From Forficula auricularia (lineage: Eukaryota > Arthropoda > Insecta > Dermaptera > Forficulidae): a DNA stretch of 64,000 nt. A program made the translations under genes and the position numbers. The DNA lies in assembly GCA_024734495.1 (NCBI GenBank), contig JALMQS010000099.1, forward strand, positions 65,632,291 to 65,696,290, read 5' to 3'. Within the stretch, counting starts at the first letter, position 1. Each line of letters opens with the position of its first letter. The notes beneath the pieces were generated by a model. The model did not search any database. It had not been told where the DNA came from and was given only the letters and a program-made list of their open reading frames with translations. Positions 1-10,812 of this stretch are shown here, in pieces.

Positions 1-280
1 TTGCATTATTCAATACAAGATTTATTTCCAAGGACGCATAGATAGGTATAGATGGGGACCCATCCATCCCTTTTTTATTTTAATTACTTAGGGAGATAAT
101 TTTACTTTAAGGGAGAATGGTGTAGGTTCTTGGTGAAACATATTTTAATAAAGTAAAGAAAATTTTAAAAAACTTTAAAATTATAAAATCCTAGGAAGTT
201 TTCACAAAAATAAAAGACAACATGCTTATTAGAATGACTCTATACACCGTATATTTTGGGGTACGGGCCCATCTTAAGGA

Positions 281-379
281 TTATTGGATAAAAATACTTG
301 GTAGGTAACCTACCAAGTATTTTTATCCAATAATTTTAAAAAATGTTTCACCAAGTACCAACACCAAATTCCTTAAAAA
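281..379 (+). mobile_element. Short hairpin insertion with 12-bp target duplication (family A')
   Basis: A 99-bp insert opens with a perfect hairpin (TTGGATAAAAATACTTGGTAGG and its complement) and ends CCAAATTCCTTAAAAA. It is flanked by the direct repeat CCATCTTAAGGA at 269-280 and 380-391. A second insertion of the same unit at 19502-19617 has its own 12-bp duplication. Both copies start and end at nearly the same place, so this is a defined mobile unit. The target duplication length and internal inversion fit target-primed reverse transcription of a PLE-type element. Confidence 0.75.
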
Positions 380-419
380 CCATCTTAAGGAGTTCAAAGA
401 CAACTCTTTTCTCTTTGAT

Positions 420-463
420 CTCCTGAAGATGGGCTCGTACTCCGAAATATACGGTATATAGAG
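420..463 (+). ncRNA. Hammerhead ribozyme candidate with hairpin stem III
   Basis: The core reads CTC-CTGAAGA-T, then GGG...TCC as stem II, then GAA. Stem III is ATATA-CGG-TATAT, followed by A as the cleavage-site base and GAG. Stem I is CTC (420-422) paired with GAG (461-463). All invariant core bases (CUGANGA and GAAA) are present, with one extra nucleotide after the core A. This is the only copy in the window with a looped stem III. It lies in the right arm of a foldback element. Confidence 0.65.
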
Positions 464-847
464 TCATTCTAATAAGCATGCTGTCTTTTTATTTTTGTAA
501 AAACTACCTAGAATATTATATTTTTAAAAAATTTTAAATTTTCTTTACTTTATTGATAATTTTACAATTGGATTGGAAAGCCTACCTAGTAAGGAATACA
601 CAAATTTAGATAATTTAGGAATTGGATGTTTAACTTAGAAATTTAGAGATTTATATAAAGGTATAGTTTATTAATACTTTTGTACCAAATTTCAGCTTAT
701 TAGCTACATCATATGACAATTCCATTTCTTCTGATTTCTTATATTTTTAAATAGAAAGCTCTGAAGCTATAATCTAATTCTTCTTTTTGAAAACAAAGTT
801 TGCCGAACATACCGAGTATTGATTTATCTTTTGCAATTTAAGAAACT

Positions 848-1203
848 ATTTTAAAATAGAAAGAATTCAATCAATCTTTTTGGACATATTCTAGGATTTT
901 AGTAGAAATATTATTAAATTGCGATATCAGAGGGGATTCATCCCCCAGGAGTCGAACCTGAGAACTCAACATGCTTTCCGGGCAGTCAGCTCACACCATC
1001 GAGACAAAAAACCTCTCTGAATCGCAATATCTGATATAAGCACAGTCTCGAGGGTGTGAGCTGACTGCCCGGAAAGCATGTTAGTTCTCAGGTTCGACTC
1101 CTGGGGGGATGAATCCCCTCTGATATCGCAATTTAATAATATTTCTACTAAAATCCTAGAATTTGTCCGAAAAAGATTGATTGAATTCTTTCTATTTTAA
1201 AAT
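848..1203. repeat. Large palindrome with a tRNA-like segment in each arm
   Basis: Arms 848-1005 and 1045-1203 are inverted copies of about 157 bp with few mismatches; the spacer is 39 bp. Inside each arm is a tRNA-related block containing a Pol III B-box-like sequence (AGGTTCGACTCC at about 1089-1100 on plus; its complement in the left arm) and GGTGTGAGCTGACTGCC near an A-box position. A related tRNA-like block lies at 35731-35812. I read it as two head-to-head SINE-like units or an inverted duplication. Transcription would give a long hairpin. Confidence 0.8.
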
Positions 1204-1821
1204 ATATCTTGGTTAATCTGAACCTGAGCTGATTTTTTGAAAAACATTCCAACTATTTAAAAAAAAAGATGCTCAAATCTTTAGTTTTAAATTAAGAAAC
1301 TATACAAGAATAAAAGTTGATGAAATGAAGGCTGTGATAGAATTAGAATGTTCAAGAGATTAATTGTAATAGAAGTAATTTATGAACGTGGAGGTTAAAT
1401 GATTAAAGGTTATAAAATTTGAAGCTGTAATATAGTTTCAATAATGTTGGATGGTAGTCGAAGGAATTTATGGGATCAAGAGTTAAATCATTGAAGGAAA
1501 ATAAATTTAAAGCTGTACTAGAGCTTGTATATTGAAATTTATCGAGAAGCTGGGTGGTGATGGATTGAAAGTAATAAAAGTCGAGGCCCTCGAACGTTAA
1601 GATAATTGAAGGGTTGAATCGGAGTCGAAAATATTTAGGGAATCAGGTTTAAAAGCTGGAAGTTATCATTTTTGTGGCTATGGTCAAACTTTAAAGCGCT
1701 TACGTGTTAAATTAAAGTCGAAAATATTTTTTATTTATTTATTTATTTAATTAAAATGATGCTCCGAGGCGATTCACCTCATAGAACAGATAACAAAAGT
1801 TTACTTATTAAAATATAGTAC
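1204..1821. other. AT-rich stretch, nothing recognised
   Basis: Apart from an ATTT-type simple repeat at about 1733-1753, I see no open frame, repeat partner or RNA signal here. Confidence 0.5.
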
Positions 1822-2060
1822 CTGGAGCCACCGAGCGTTGCACGGTAACCAAATTAAAAAAAATACAAATATATATAGTACACACCCCTGCCACCCCCCC
1901 CCCCCTGAAACCACGCACCTCGCCCCCACCACTGCACCTCAATCTCCACCCACACTCCGCCCAAACCCACCCCAACCCCGCCCAGGATCCCCCACATCCA
2001 TCCCCACCCCGCACCCAATTTTTGCATTTCTAGCTTTCTAGAGGTCCACAGATTATGTGT
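1822..2060 (-). mobile_element. Helitron-like 3' fragment with C-rich block
   Basis: Read on minus, this runs from the minisatellite-type motif (CTAGAAATGCAAAAATTGGG) through a G-rich block to a terminal hairpin ACCGTGC-AAC-GCTCGGT followed by GGCTCCAG. The same order occurs at 12736-12990, and the G-rich part resembles the 3' half of the Helitron-like element at 46134-46722. The C-rich run (about 1888-2010) gives spurious proline-rich open frames. A canonical CTRRT end was not found, so the class is tentative. Confidence 0.5.
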
Positions 2061-2945
2061 ATATCATCATCATTGAGTATACAGTCCTAAGACTGGTTTG
2101 ATGCAACAATCCGTCTCCACTCGACTCTGTCCCCCGCCAGCTGTTTAACCTCTCTAAATGTCTGGCATCCCATATCCCCAATTATTTGGTTGAAATATTC
2201 TAATCTGGTTCTTCCCCTTCCCCTTTTCTTTCCCACCTCCCCCTCCAAGATATCCCTAAGCAGTCCCCCATGTCTCAGTGTGTGCCCCATCATCTGACCT
2301 CTTCTCTTCTTCAGACTCTTCCACAAAGGTTCTTCTTTCTCCGATTCTTCCAAGAACTTCTTCATTTGTAATTTTATCCATCCATTTGATATTCATCATT
2401 CTTCTGTAGCACCACATTTCGAAAGCCTCTAATCTCTTTTCTCCTCTTCTCTAATTGTCCAGGTTTCACACCCGTACATGGCTATGCTCCATACATATGT
2501 CTTCAATAGCAACTTCCTGTTTGCTAAGCTGATTGAGGAGGAGCATAGTAGTTTTTGTTTTGTATTAAACCCCATTTTTGCTTGGGCAATTCTTGATTTA
2601 ATTCTCGTTTTTGCTCCTCCCATCCCATGTTATTTTACTTCCTAGGTAGCGGAATTCCTTAACTCCTTCTAGGTTTTCTTGGTTAATTTTGATGCATTCC
2701 TGTCTCGTTTGTTCTTTTTTTGTACATACTAGGACCTTGGTTTTATTCTTGTTTATTTTCATTTTGATTTCTTCTATTAGGATTTGGTTAATTCCATTCA
2801 AGGCGTCCTCTAATTCTTTTTTATTGCTTCCTAGAAGGGCAATGTCATCGGCAAATCTTAACATAGCGATCTTTTGACCTTGGATTTCTATACCTGTATC
2901 AATTTTGTCTTTGAATTCTTTAATCGCTTCTTCTATGTATAAGTA
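2060..2945 (-). pseudogene. Non-LTR retrotransposon 3' fragment, broken RT reading frame
   Basis: This is the minus-strand counterpart of 11040-11930 and nearly identical to it. It encodes the end of a reverse transcriptase, including the FADD catalytic motif region near 2850 (RFADDIALL), and a C-terminal domain ending in EWRRIVASNQS. At least two frameshifts (near 2430-2450 and 2330) and substitutions break the frame. The 5' end is truncated at about 2945. The 3' end carries short GAT/ATG repeats (about 2069-2077), as RTE-type LINEs often do. It is a dead copy, 5'-truncated within the RT domain. Confidence 0.9.
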
Positions 2946-3219
2946 TAAACCTAAGTATATAAATAAATTTTGTATAATTATTTTTTTTTAATTAAATAAC
3001 AATTTATCGAGTTTTTTAATCAATTAAATAAATAATAATTTTATTGAAGCAATTTTTTACATGAAATAATGTATACATTATATTTGACGCTTCGATTTCG
3101 GAGATTACTTCCCCACCATTGACTGTACTTGATCCTTTAGCTTGCGATAATATTTTTAGTCCGTGTTTTTAATAAGAGAAATTTTAATCAATTAAATTGG
3201 CAAAGTCTAATATATAACA

Positions 3220-3535
3220 ATATTTGGTATAAAGTATTCGTGGGTTTTAAAATTAAAAAACCAATTAATAAAAAAAAAGATAATTGAAAAAAATGTAAAC
3301 AAACTTTTTTATTGAGATTTTCATCTATAAATAATTAATTTGATTAAGAAAAGATCAATTAAGATGAAATTTGTCGAGGTCCAGCCTAGCCAGATCGTTT
3401 TCTCATCCTCTTGTTAATAGAGTTGGTTTCATCAAAATCGGTAGAGCCGTATTCAAAATAGAACTAAGATACAAATATATAAACAAATATATATATACCT
3501 ACAATTTTTGCTCGTTTAATAAGAGTAGATAGATA
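3220..3535 (+). repeat. Dispersed ~320-bp repeat, copy 1
   Basis: Near-identical direct copy of 13258-13575. It contains GTCGAGGTCCAG, then TTGGTTTCATCAAAATCGG and TAGAGCCGT, and ends in TTGCTCGTTTAATAAGAGTAG followed by GATA repeats. Text of the type 'CATCAAAATCGGT..AGCCGT' is common in the 3' untranslated parts of insect retroelements, so a LINE 3' end is a reasonable guess. No coding sequence is seen. Confidence 0.6.
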
Positions 3536-3912
3536 GATATTTAGAGTACAACTTAAAATATAACCTTGACAAATTCGGAGTAAAACTTAGAATAAAATAA
3601 ATCATATTAATATACAATACACATAGTAATATAAGGCAAAACAAAATATGTTCAATTGACAGCCCCCCTTAGACTCCCACCATCAATTATTAGTGAATTT
3701 AGATGATGAGTATCGATTGAAGGTTATAGGTTACGGACAAAATATATAGGAGGAAGGGAAATTCTGTCTCTAGAATAAGGACGAATGAGCTGATGTTTAC
3801 AAACCACTTCTCTTCAGAGGAACTATTGATTTTATTTCACTAAATCGCATGCAATTTTATGGAAACATTTCTTGGATGCGTCAAGGGTTCAAAATAAAAT
3901 ATTTAATCAATG

Positions 3913-4296
3913 CAAATCTCCAAATTGAAGTTTAGAAAACCATAAGGATAAACAAATCGACGAAAGCATATGCTAGATTTGTCTGGCGAAAATACATTCA
4001 TTTTTGGAAACCAAATATTTCAATTTATTATAGCTTTAACGGGAGTTGAGTTCTTTAATTAGTAGGACATGTATTATTTAAATTGAAAGTTATATTTAAA
4101 GAATCAAAACAAAATCTCTAAATTGAAGTTTAGAAAACCATAAGGATAAACAAATCGACGAAAGCATATGCTAGATTTGTCTGGTGAAAAGACATTCATT
4201 TTTGGAAACCAAATATTTCAAATTATTATAGCTTTAACGGGAGTTAAGTTCTTTAATTAGTATAGGACATATATTATTTAAATTGAAAGTTTCTTT
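3913..4296 (+). repeat. Tandem duplication, two ~198-bp units
   Basis: Units at about 3913-4110 and 4111-4296 share the text from AAATTGAAGTTTAGAAAACC through GGACATRTATTATTTAAATT with only a few differences. A local duplication; no protein is encoded. Confidence 0.85.
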
Positions 4297-4430
4297 TTGA
4301 CGAGAGTAACAGAATTTTTATAAATTGAAGGAGACAATAAAAGAATTTGTTTTCTACTGGAAAAATCGTTATAAATAAATTAAAATTTTTCCAGCAGAAG
4401 ACACTCTTTTTATGTCTCCTTCAACATAAT
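4278..4430. mobile_element. Family B foldback element (degraded)
   Basis: It starts with ATTGAAAGTTTCTTTTTGAC-GAGAGTA and TTGAAGGAGACAATAAAAG, and ends with the inverted CTTTTTATGTCTCCTTCAA. The centre lacks a clear hammerhead. The sequence ATATTATTTA lies directly on both sides (about 4268-4277 and 4431-4440), which I read as the target duplication. Confidence 0.65.
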
Positions 4431-4440
4431 ATATTATTTA

Positions 4441-5489
4441 GTATGAACAAATAAATCAAAAGCGCAGACTTTTCTACGATGGTCCAAGTACCAAAATGGA
4501 ATATTCCGTAAATTAAAGAATATATATAAATATATATATTCTTTTATTTACTATGTTTCACTTACAACCAACACCGCTTTTCTTAGAAGTAATATTCCGT
4601 AATTTTAAGGCTCATCTGAACACTGGGGGCAAAAAAACTTTGGAGATAAACTTATTTGATACAGGGGCAATTTGTGTCAAAATTTATATGGTGTGAAAAG
4701 TTGAATAGGTGTAAAATATAGACCCGTTTTTGTAAACGAAGCGTTATGTTTTATGTTTTTATAATATTTATAAGCCTCTGAGCACCCAAGCGATACAAGA
4801 AGCCCTTTACTTAATTAATCTTTCCATTCTTTATATATAGAATAATTAAATTTAATGTAATTCAATTAAAGCACGATGGACAAAGATGTAATTAAAATCA
4901 GAACTTTATTATTTCGCCAGGCTGACTGGCATTCGTATGGATTCTAAAGATAATTAAGACTTGTTAGAAACAACAAAAATAACCAGAATATTCAAATGGA
5001 TTAATTTCTTTACCAATGTAATAATTTCCCCTGGGCCTTGATTCATTACTGAAATAGGATACTGTATAAATGAAATCATTATTAGGATCAGAATATAAAT
5101 TTAGAGCTTATCTCAGAAAAGAATGAATGACATATGTTTTTCTGAAAATATCGAGAATTTATTGAAATTTCCTGTAATTATTTATAAACGTTTATAATAG
5201 AGGTTCCAAACATTAGAAGATCACAGACCCATATTGATTAACAAAGTACAGTATAATCATAACTTAGCAGAGCAATTTATACTGTGTTCGCAAATTTGGG
5301 CATTTTTGCAAGTCATGGATTCGGAATTCAGTTATTATAAGATTCTAGTTGAGAAAAGTATTGTCTGAATATTTTTTGTTAATTTTTAGTATAAATTCAA
5401 AAGATTTTCTAATCGATTCAAAATTATTAGTTTTAAGTCATTTTTATTAAAAATAAATTTAAAAAATTGTTAATTAATCAAATAAAAGA
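4441..5489. other. No gene recognised
   Basis: Unique-looking AT-rich DNA. I see no splice-flanked open segment, no tRNA boxes and no repeat partner in the window. Confidence 0.5.
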
Positions 5490-5577
5490 ATTTTTGGAAA
5501 ACGGGCCAGCGAATCCCCGACAATTTTCTCTCGGTGGGGTCCAACTGGTCCCCGGAACACAGAGTTTGTGAACCACT
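5490..5577. mobile_element. hAT-like transposon end (right terminus)
   Basis: The segment ends in GTTTGTGAACCACTA, the complement of the common hAT terminus CAGTGGTTCACAAAC. No matching left end was found upstream, so this is a remnant. Confidence 0.45.
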
Positions 5578-6014
5578 AATCTAGAACAATCCGATACAAA
5601 AAAACTTGACACCATTTCACCAAATAATTAAAAAGGTATATAATTTTCAAATTAACATTGTCTATGTCTCTTATAGAATCGTTACGTGTAAGGATATAGT
5701 GTTTTTATGTTAGACTCCATTGTACCCTGGTCTATGCTGTTGATTTCATCGATCCTTAATATTTTTCTTTAGTTTTTTTAAGGTAACCATCGAAGCAGGA
5801 AAGTGTGCACTGAATCGCCCAACGACCAATTCTATTAGTAGATAAAAAAATGTTTGCATGATCCTGTATTAATAATCATTTTCATTTTTTGTAATCTTTT
5901 ATGTAAAAAAATATGATTGAAAAATTCGAAGACTGCTAATGGGGCTAATAAGCCAAGGCCGCTTATAAAATTATCTATCTATATATTTTCATAAACCAAG
6001 CTGTTAGTATAGAC

Positions 6015-6062
6015 CAGTGGTTCTCAAACACTTGGCACACTAGTTGACAATGCACCGCTAAA
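6015..6062 (+). mobile_element. hAT-like transposon end (left terminus)
   Basis: CAGTGGTTCTCAAACACTTG is a typical hAT terminal inverted repeat start. I found no partner terminus downstream, so the element is truncated or too diverged. Beyond it, to about 7110, nothing further was recognised. Confidence 0.45.
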
Positions 6063-7122
6063 AATTAACAATAAATTGTTTTTCAGTACTATTTGAATAC
6101 AAATAAAGATTTCTGTACCTTTTTTACTAGTCAGTATATACGAATAAATACAATACTTACTGTACTCCCTTTATAGCATACTATTCGCCCGCCCTCTATA
6201 GCATATATCGAGCTTAAGTTTCTAATTTCGTAGTTCTAGTCCAGTTCCTGGGGGTTTTGACCTCGGACTTTTGTTGCAGTGAATGAATTTAGATGGTCGA
6301 GGTGGGATTTTGTTTTTTATACCATAAATTGTAAGTCTACCAAAAATTTGTGTGTGATTTTGATTTTTTTCATTATTTAAACAAAAAACTGCCCAGTAAA
6401 TAGAGGATCCAAAAAGTGGTTCAGCATACATTAATTGTAGGAAAATATTTATTTTCTAGGATCGTTTGGTATGGAGTGGGTATGGCAAATCTTAGTTTGC
6501 GAACTCGAAAGTGTGGGGGAAAACTCCTGGTGGCCGAAAAACCTCGAAATTTTCACTTATAACTCATAAAATGTCCATATTTTGTAAATAGCCGTTCTAG
6601 AGTAAATTAAAGAGGACAAAATTTCCCGTCGATTAAAAAAAAAATAGAAAATTTCGATTTTTTAAGGGGATCCAACAGCCTCTCGGATCACTTTTGAATA
6701 TCCCAAAAACTCACACTTTTTTCGATTTTTCCCAATTTTGACCAGGAAGGAGCAGGTTTTCGACAAAGACAATTCTATACATTTATTTTTAAACTAGATT
6801 AAATTTGCTATAATTTAAACAAAGTTTCGTCTTAATTGAATATAAATGTGAAAATAAAAATTGTTTTGAATAGAAATCGAACTAGCTATCTTTCGAAACC
6901 ATCAATCTTAGAGACTAATTTCAAATTAAGTATTCCCTAGTAATATCAAAATATTTTTTTGATTTCAATTAATTATTTTATTTTATTTAACAAGGGTTCA
7001 ATATCAGCTTTTTTGGTATTTAATAATTTATTTGATTTGTTTATTATTATGGTTTATATGTCAAATACAGAACAAGCATTATTCAATATCATATTTCACC
7101 TAAACCCCACACCACTTTCCCT

Positions 7123-7307
7123 GAGGGATAATCCGCGATTGGAAGTAGGTCTACACCTCTTTGGAAGTTTTTTGGAAGTATTTGGAAATATTTGGAAGTA
7201 CCTGGAAATATTTGGAAGTACTTGGAAATATTTGGAATTACTTGGAAATATATGGAAGTACAAGTGGAAGTAGGTGTACAGAATATTAGGTCGCGGTTCA
7301 CCCCTCG
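7123..7307. mobile_element. MITE family M1, copy 1, with expanded internal tandem repeat
   Basis: The ends are GAGGGATAATCCGCGATT and the complement of CGAGGGGTGAACCGCGACC. The direct repeat ACTTTCCCT lies immediately outside at 7114-7122 and 7308-7316. Subterminal CCTACTTCCACTTG matches the copies at 17190-17337 and 63791-63944. The interior (about 7162-7265) is a run of ~20-bp units (ATATTTGGAAGTACTTGGAA) absent from the other copies. Open frames here are repeat shadows. Confidence 0.8.
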
Positions 7308-7466
7308 ACTTTCCCTAAGTAAAAAACAAGCATTATGGATGATAGGGCAATTCTGGTCTCGGGTAATATTGAAGTCATCGACTACATGTCATACTCCGAA
7401 CACTACTTAAAAATGCCTAAAAAGTAACTCTTAGAAATAATATAATAATTTGATTTTCTTACTTAC

Positions 7467-7562
7467 AACATCATCTTTGGAGTCGCACTCGGAAAATAAA
7501 TTAGTCAATACTGGGGTTGGAGATTCAGGTAAAATTCGTACAAATTCAACTCCGACGCCTTG
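7467..7562 (-). CDS. Candidate internal coding exon (96 nt, phase 0-0), unknown protein
   Basis: On minus, a long T-rich tract ends in TTGTTATAG, followed by 96 nt and then a strong donor GTT|GTAAGTAAG. Only one frame is open: 32 codons beginning QGVGVEFVRILPESPT and ending SECDSKDDV. The other two frames stop early. Codon content is more GC-rich than the flanks. It starts and ends in phase 0, which fits the phase-0 end of the candidate exon at 41087-41166. I do not recognise the protein. It could be chance, but splice sites at both ends plus a single open frame make it the best host-gene signal here. Confidence 0.6.
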
Positions 7563-7787
7563 CTATAACAAAACAAACAAACAAACAATTAATTAATAGA
7601 AGAAGAAAAATATAAGTATACAATTTCATAACTTATTAATTTTGATTTATTATTCAAATGAGTGTTTTTTTAATAATATGCAAAAAGTTGTAGGGCATAT
7701 AATTCCAAATAGATTCTTAGATTTCCACATCGAAATAAATTCTTAATTTCTATAGTCTGCAAAAGATTTCTTTCGCATCAGCTTAGT

Positions 7788-7796
7788 ATAATATAT

Positions 7797-7827
<31 letters not shown>

Positions 7828-7828
7828 C
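7788..7828. repeat. (AT)n microsatellite
   Basis: About 40 bp of almost pure AT dinucleotide with one AA interruption. Confidence 0.95.
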
Positions 7829-7867
7829 ATTTCACTTCAGACTTAAATCCAGGCTAAGCAAAATATT

Positions 7868-7925
7868 AATCAAATTGAAAGTTTTTGTGCCGAGGGTAGC
7901 AGAATATTAATCAATTGCATAAAGA
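7868..7925 (+). repeat. Family B 5' fragment
   Basis: AAATTGAAAGTTTTTGTGCC followed by GAGGGTAGCAGAATATTAATC matches the conserved head of family B; the rest is missing. Confidence 0.5.
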
Positions 7926-8049
7926 AAATTAAAACCAAAACAATTTGATAATATTTTATATTTGGTCAGTGTTATATGAATACACTAAAGAGTATTCATT
8001 CATTACTATATCAAAGATCACTTACATTGGAAATTTAAATAATTTCATT

Positions 8050-8989
8050 ACTATTTAATATTTTCTATATATAATTGATATCAGTAATGAATCAGATATT
8101 TAAACAACAAATTTTTTTAAAAATACATAAAATCTCAGAAAATATTAATTTCTAGTGAAAAATCGAATCCTAATAATATAAGTATCCAGAAATTTCTAAG
8201 GTGAGTGATTCATGATATTTATTTGAAAAAAAAATAATGTAGGTATTTTTAATATGAAAATATCATAACAAAAGTAATATTAAATGTATTGTTTGTGGAT
8301 GGGCCATAAAAGTTATGAAATCGTAAAACGCTGCCCTTATATTTTATAGCCCTGAAGATGATCAAATAAAAGATAGAAAACTCGGAAATAAATTTTTGAC
8401 CGAAAACTAAAAATCTTCATTAATATACCTATATTATTTATATTATAGCCAACTTTTTCAAGACTCGGTATTCTGTTCGCAATTTCGGTGAAAAACACAC
8501 CTGTTCGATTGTTTATTACTTTTTTTTTACTATAGAATCGGATTAAAATCTAAAAAAATATTCACAAAATACATATTTTTGAAATTTCGCATTTTTTAAT
8601 GAGGAGATCTGGAGCTAGAAAGCCAAAATCTAATCAAATCTACGCATTGGAAATACAAGCTTTATAAGAACGAACTTTGTACGACTTTTCGTTCTCGTGT
8701 TTTCGTGGGTATCTGAATACAGATACAGAAACAGAAAAAAATCATGAATGAAAACGATTTTTTTACATGTTCCAGACATTTTCCATCATAATGAACAAAA
8801 GAAAAGAAAAATGAAAATTTTTTGAGTAAATTCAATACTAGGCTCGCCCGGCAGAAAGTCTGCCTATCGGGGGTACAGAATAAAAAAATTCATCTTTTGA
8901 CCTGGATCGAAGTTAATAAAATTTGAAAAAAGTAAAGATTCATAATATTTTGATGAAATATTTTATATCTTGGACTGTTTTAATATTAA
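8050..8989. other. AT-rich stretch with one decayed hammerhead-like motif
   Basis: At 8352-8378 the plus strand has CTGAAGA-TGATC...GAT-AGAAAAC, a decayed relative of the hammerhead cores elsewhere. Nothing else in this interval could be assigned. Confidence 0.4.
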
Positions 8990-9001
8990 GAAATAAACTA
9001 T

Positions 9002-9324
9002 TGAAGGAGATATAAGAGTGTGTCTTCTGCTGTAATTATAAATTTTTAATTTATTTATAACTAGACTATAGTTTCGAGAGCTTTGCCCTCTTCATCAGTC
9101 TATTACAATTGATTCACAGGAATTAATGTATGTATGGTAAGTGAGATTTACATGTTTTTTACATGTGGTCTGGGCAAATTATGATTCACCGTTTATACTT
9201 GCTTCATTTTTTGGGTGTAGGTGGCAGTATTATTATTAAATATTAAAAATTTATAATTCCAGCAGAAGACACACTCTTTTATTGATTCCTTCAATTTATA
9301 AAAATTCTGCTACGCAAAAAAATT
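9002..9324 (-). mobile_element. Family B foldback element with hammerhead
   Basis: The ends are inverted: TTGAAGGAGATATAAGAGTG with TGTCTTCTGCTG at the left, and CAGCAGAAGACACACTC with TTTTATTGATTCCTTCAA at about 9256-9292. The conserved TAGCAGAATTTT-type head follows in complement (9298-9324). Imperfect flanking repeats AAATAAACTA and AAATAAAATA fit a ~10-bp target duplication. A hammerhead core lies on minus at 9062-9103. Confidence 0.75.
9062..9103 (-). ncRNA. Hammerhead ribozyme candidate, dimer type
   Basis: Minus strand reads CTGATGA-A, stem II GAGGGC-AAA-GCTCTC, then GAA and ACTATAGT followed by C. The core matches CUGAUGA and GAAA exactly, and the cleavage triplet is GUC. Stem III (ACUAUAGU) is self-complementary with no loop, so it can pair only between two molecules. 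Small hammerheads that act as dimers are known from Penelope-like elements. Stem I is weak (1-2 bp). Confidence 0.7.
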
Positions 9325-10039
9325 TCAATTTAAATAAAATATTAATTAAAGCTCATGTTTAAATCAAAATAAAGCCCTATTTCTTGAAGACCTAAATGGA
9401 ATCTCAACCCTCTATTTTTAAAATTGATACATTTGCATAGATGAATTTTGAATGATTTGTAGAAAGTAAATTAATTTTATTTCACAAAAGTTATTGCAAA
9501 AGAAAAGAAGAACACATTTTATTTAATTTCTTCCCACGCTTTGTATATTTAATTAGTATTGAAATAATAAAGGTAAGTGAAGAGCTTATATATTTCATTT
9601 AAATATCCATGTGTATACTTAGAATATGAAAATAGAGCTTGCGTAATTCACTGGTGATGTCACTTTGAACCTTGTCTGTTTTCAAGACCCTAAAGAACAT
9701 ATGTTTTATATTCTTCATGTACGATGTACGTATAGGTATATAATTGTAAATAGAAATACGATGAGACTTTGTTTTTATAATTAAATGTTAAATTCTAATA
9801 TTCATAAGTTTTTTTATTATTATTATATATTAGATGGAAAAAAATTAAACTATTACGAATGGAAAATTTCAAATCAAGCTGAAGATAAAAAATGGTTTTG
9901 ATATAAAAAATACATATTATAATATATATCTATCTATATGTATATGTATGTAATATATTAATTTTATTATTTTTAATTATATTCTTTTCTTCGTTCCCTA
10001 ATTTAACTTAATTTTATTTTAATCTTAGCTTTTTTTTTT
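9325..10039. other. AT-rich stretch, nothing recognised
   Basis: No repeat partner, no Pol III boxes and no credible open frame. Confidence 0.5.
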
Positions 10040-10775
10040 TTTTTTAATTTCATCGAATACGGCATCATTTTCATGATATTTCAAATTTAACATTAGATTT
10101 TTTTTAATATATTTTGGGACCTTCGCCCCGAACGGACTGCTTTGTGTGAGTGAAGAAATTAAAACTTGTGACTTCAACTTCTGAGATGTAAATCGACCAT
10201 CTTCCACAATGAATCAGCCTATCCTATAAGAAAATCTTAAATTTCTCCTAATTTTATTGCTATAAGCAAGCTATGACTTGTCTATAGCCCTCTTAGTTAT
10301 TTCCGATCTTATATTTTGAGAGTTCTTAGAAATGGATTAGTCCGGAAATTCTCGAATCATCTTTATTTATTCCTTTTTTGTATTATTACTATTTTAATAT
10401 TTCCTCAGCGAGAACAATTTTCATTCAACTAAAACTTGACCGGACTTGTCTTTGACATGCTTGAACTGGATGTTATATCTACCAGGCAAGGACTTCAAAC
10501 CTTCTATCAGCACCCTTTTCGGAAAATCATTGATTTTAATTGGCCCTTGGAACTATGCAACAATTTTATATCATTTCGAGAACCATAATATACTTTTCAA
10601 AAACAAAAAATATTTTTTATAGAAATATTTACAGAAATATTTGAAATAACGGATAATAATTTGAAAATTTAAAGATCCTCCAAAAATTTTGAAGTCGACT
10701 TTATATATTTATGAAAATACTCTAAATGTTTGACATTTTAGGGATGCGCCGCATCCACAGCACCAATGGACCGCA
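10040..10775 (+). mobile_element. DNA transposon T1, truncated copy
   Basis: Shares most of its length with 61070-61832, including TTTGGGACCTTCGCCC, ATCGACCATCTTCCA, AATCAGCCT.TCCTATAAG and the end GGGATGCGCCGCATCC...GACCGCAC-CCCACTT. The left terminal repeat seen in the other copy is missing and the right one is decayed. Non-coding. Confidence 0.7.
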
Positions 10776-10812
10776 CCCCACTTCTAAAAACTAGGTAATG
10801 AACATATATTAT

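Larger units (their letters stand above)
150..555. repeat. Family A foldback element (PLE-like), large inverted repeat
   Basis: The stretch around 150-280 is repeated in inverted orientation around 392-555, sharing the AATAAAAGAC, GCATG and TAGAGTC-type blocks. The right arm holds an intact-looking hammerhead core (420-463). The left arm (about 245-281, minus strand) holds a decayed copy with CTTAAGA for CTGAAGA and a lost GAAA. A smaller element is inserted in the middle (281-379). The same family recurs singly at 58545-58770. I infer a non-autonomous Penelope-like element; no coding sequence is present. Confidence 0.7.

Noticed and set aside
1808..2041. Proline-rich and glycine-rich small proteins
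   Set aside because: Low-complexity C-run of a Helitron-like fragment; no splice or start context.
7089..7410. Repetitive 'WKYLEIFG' protein
   Set aside because: Translation of the 20-bp tandem repeat inside a MITE.
10025..10207. 60-codon minus-strand protein
   Set aside because: Lies inside the non-coding DNA transposon T1 and is not conserved in the copy at 60994-61832.
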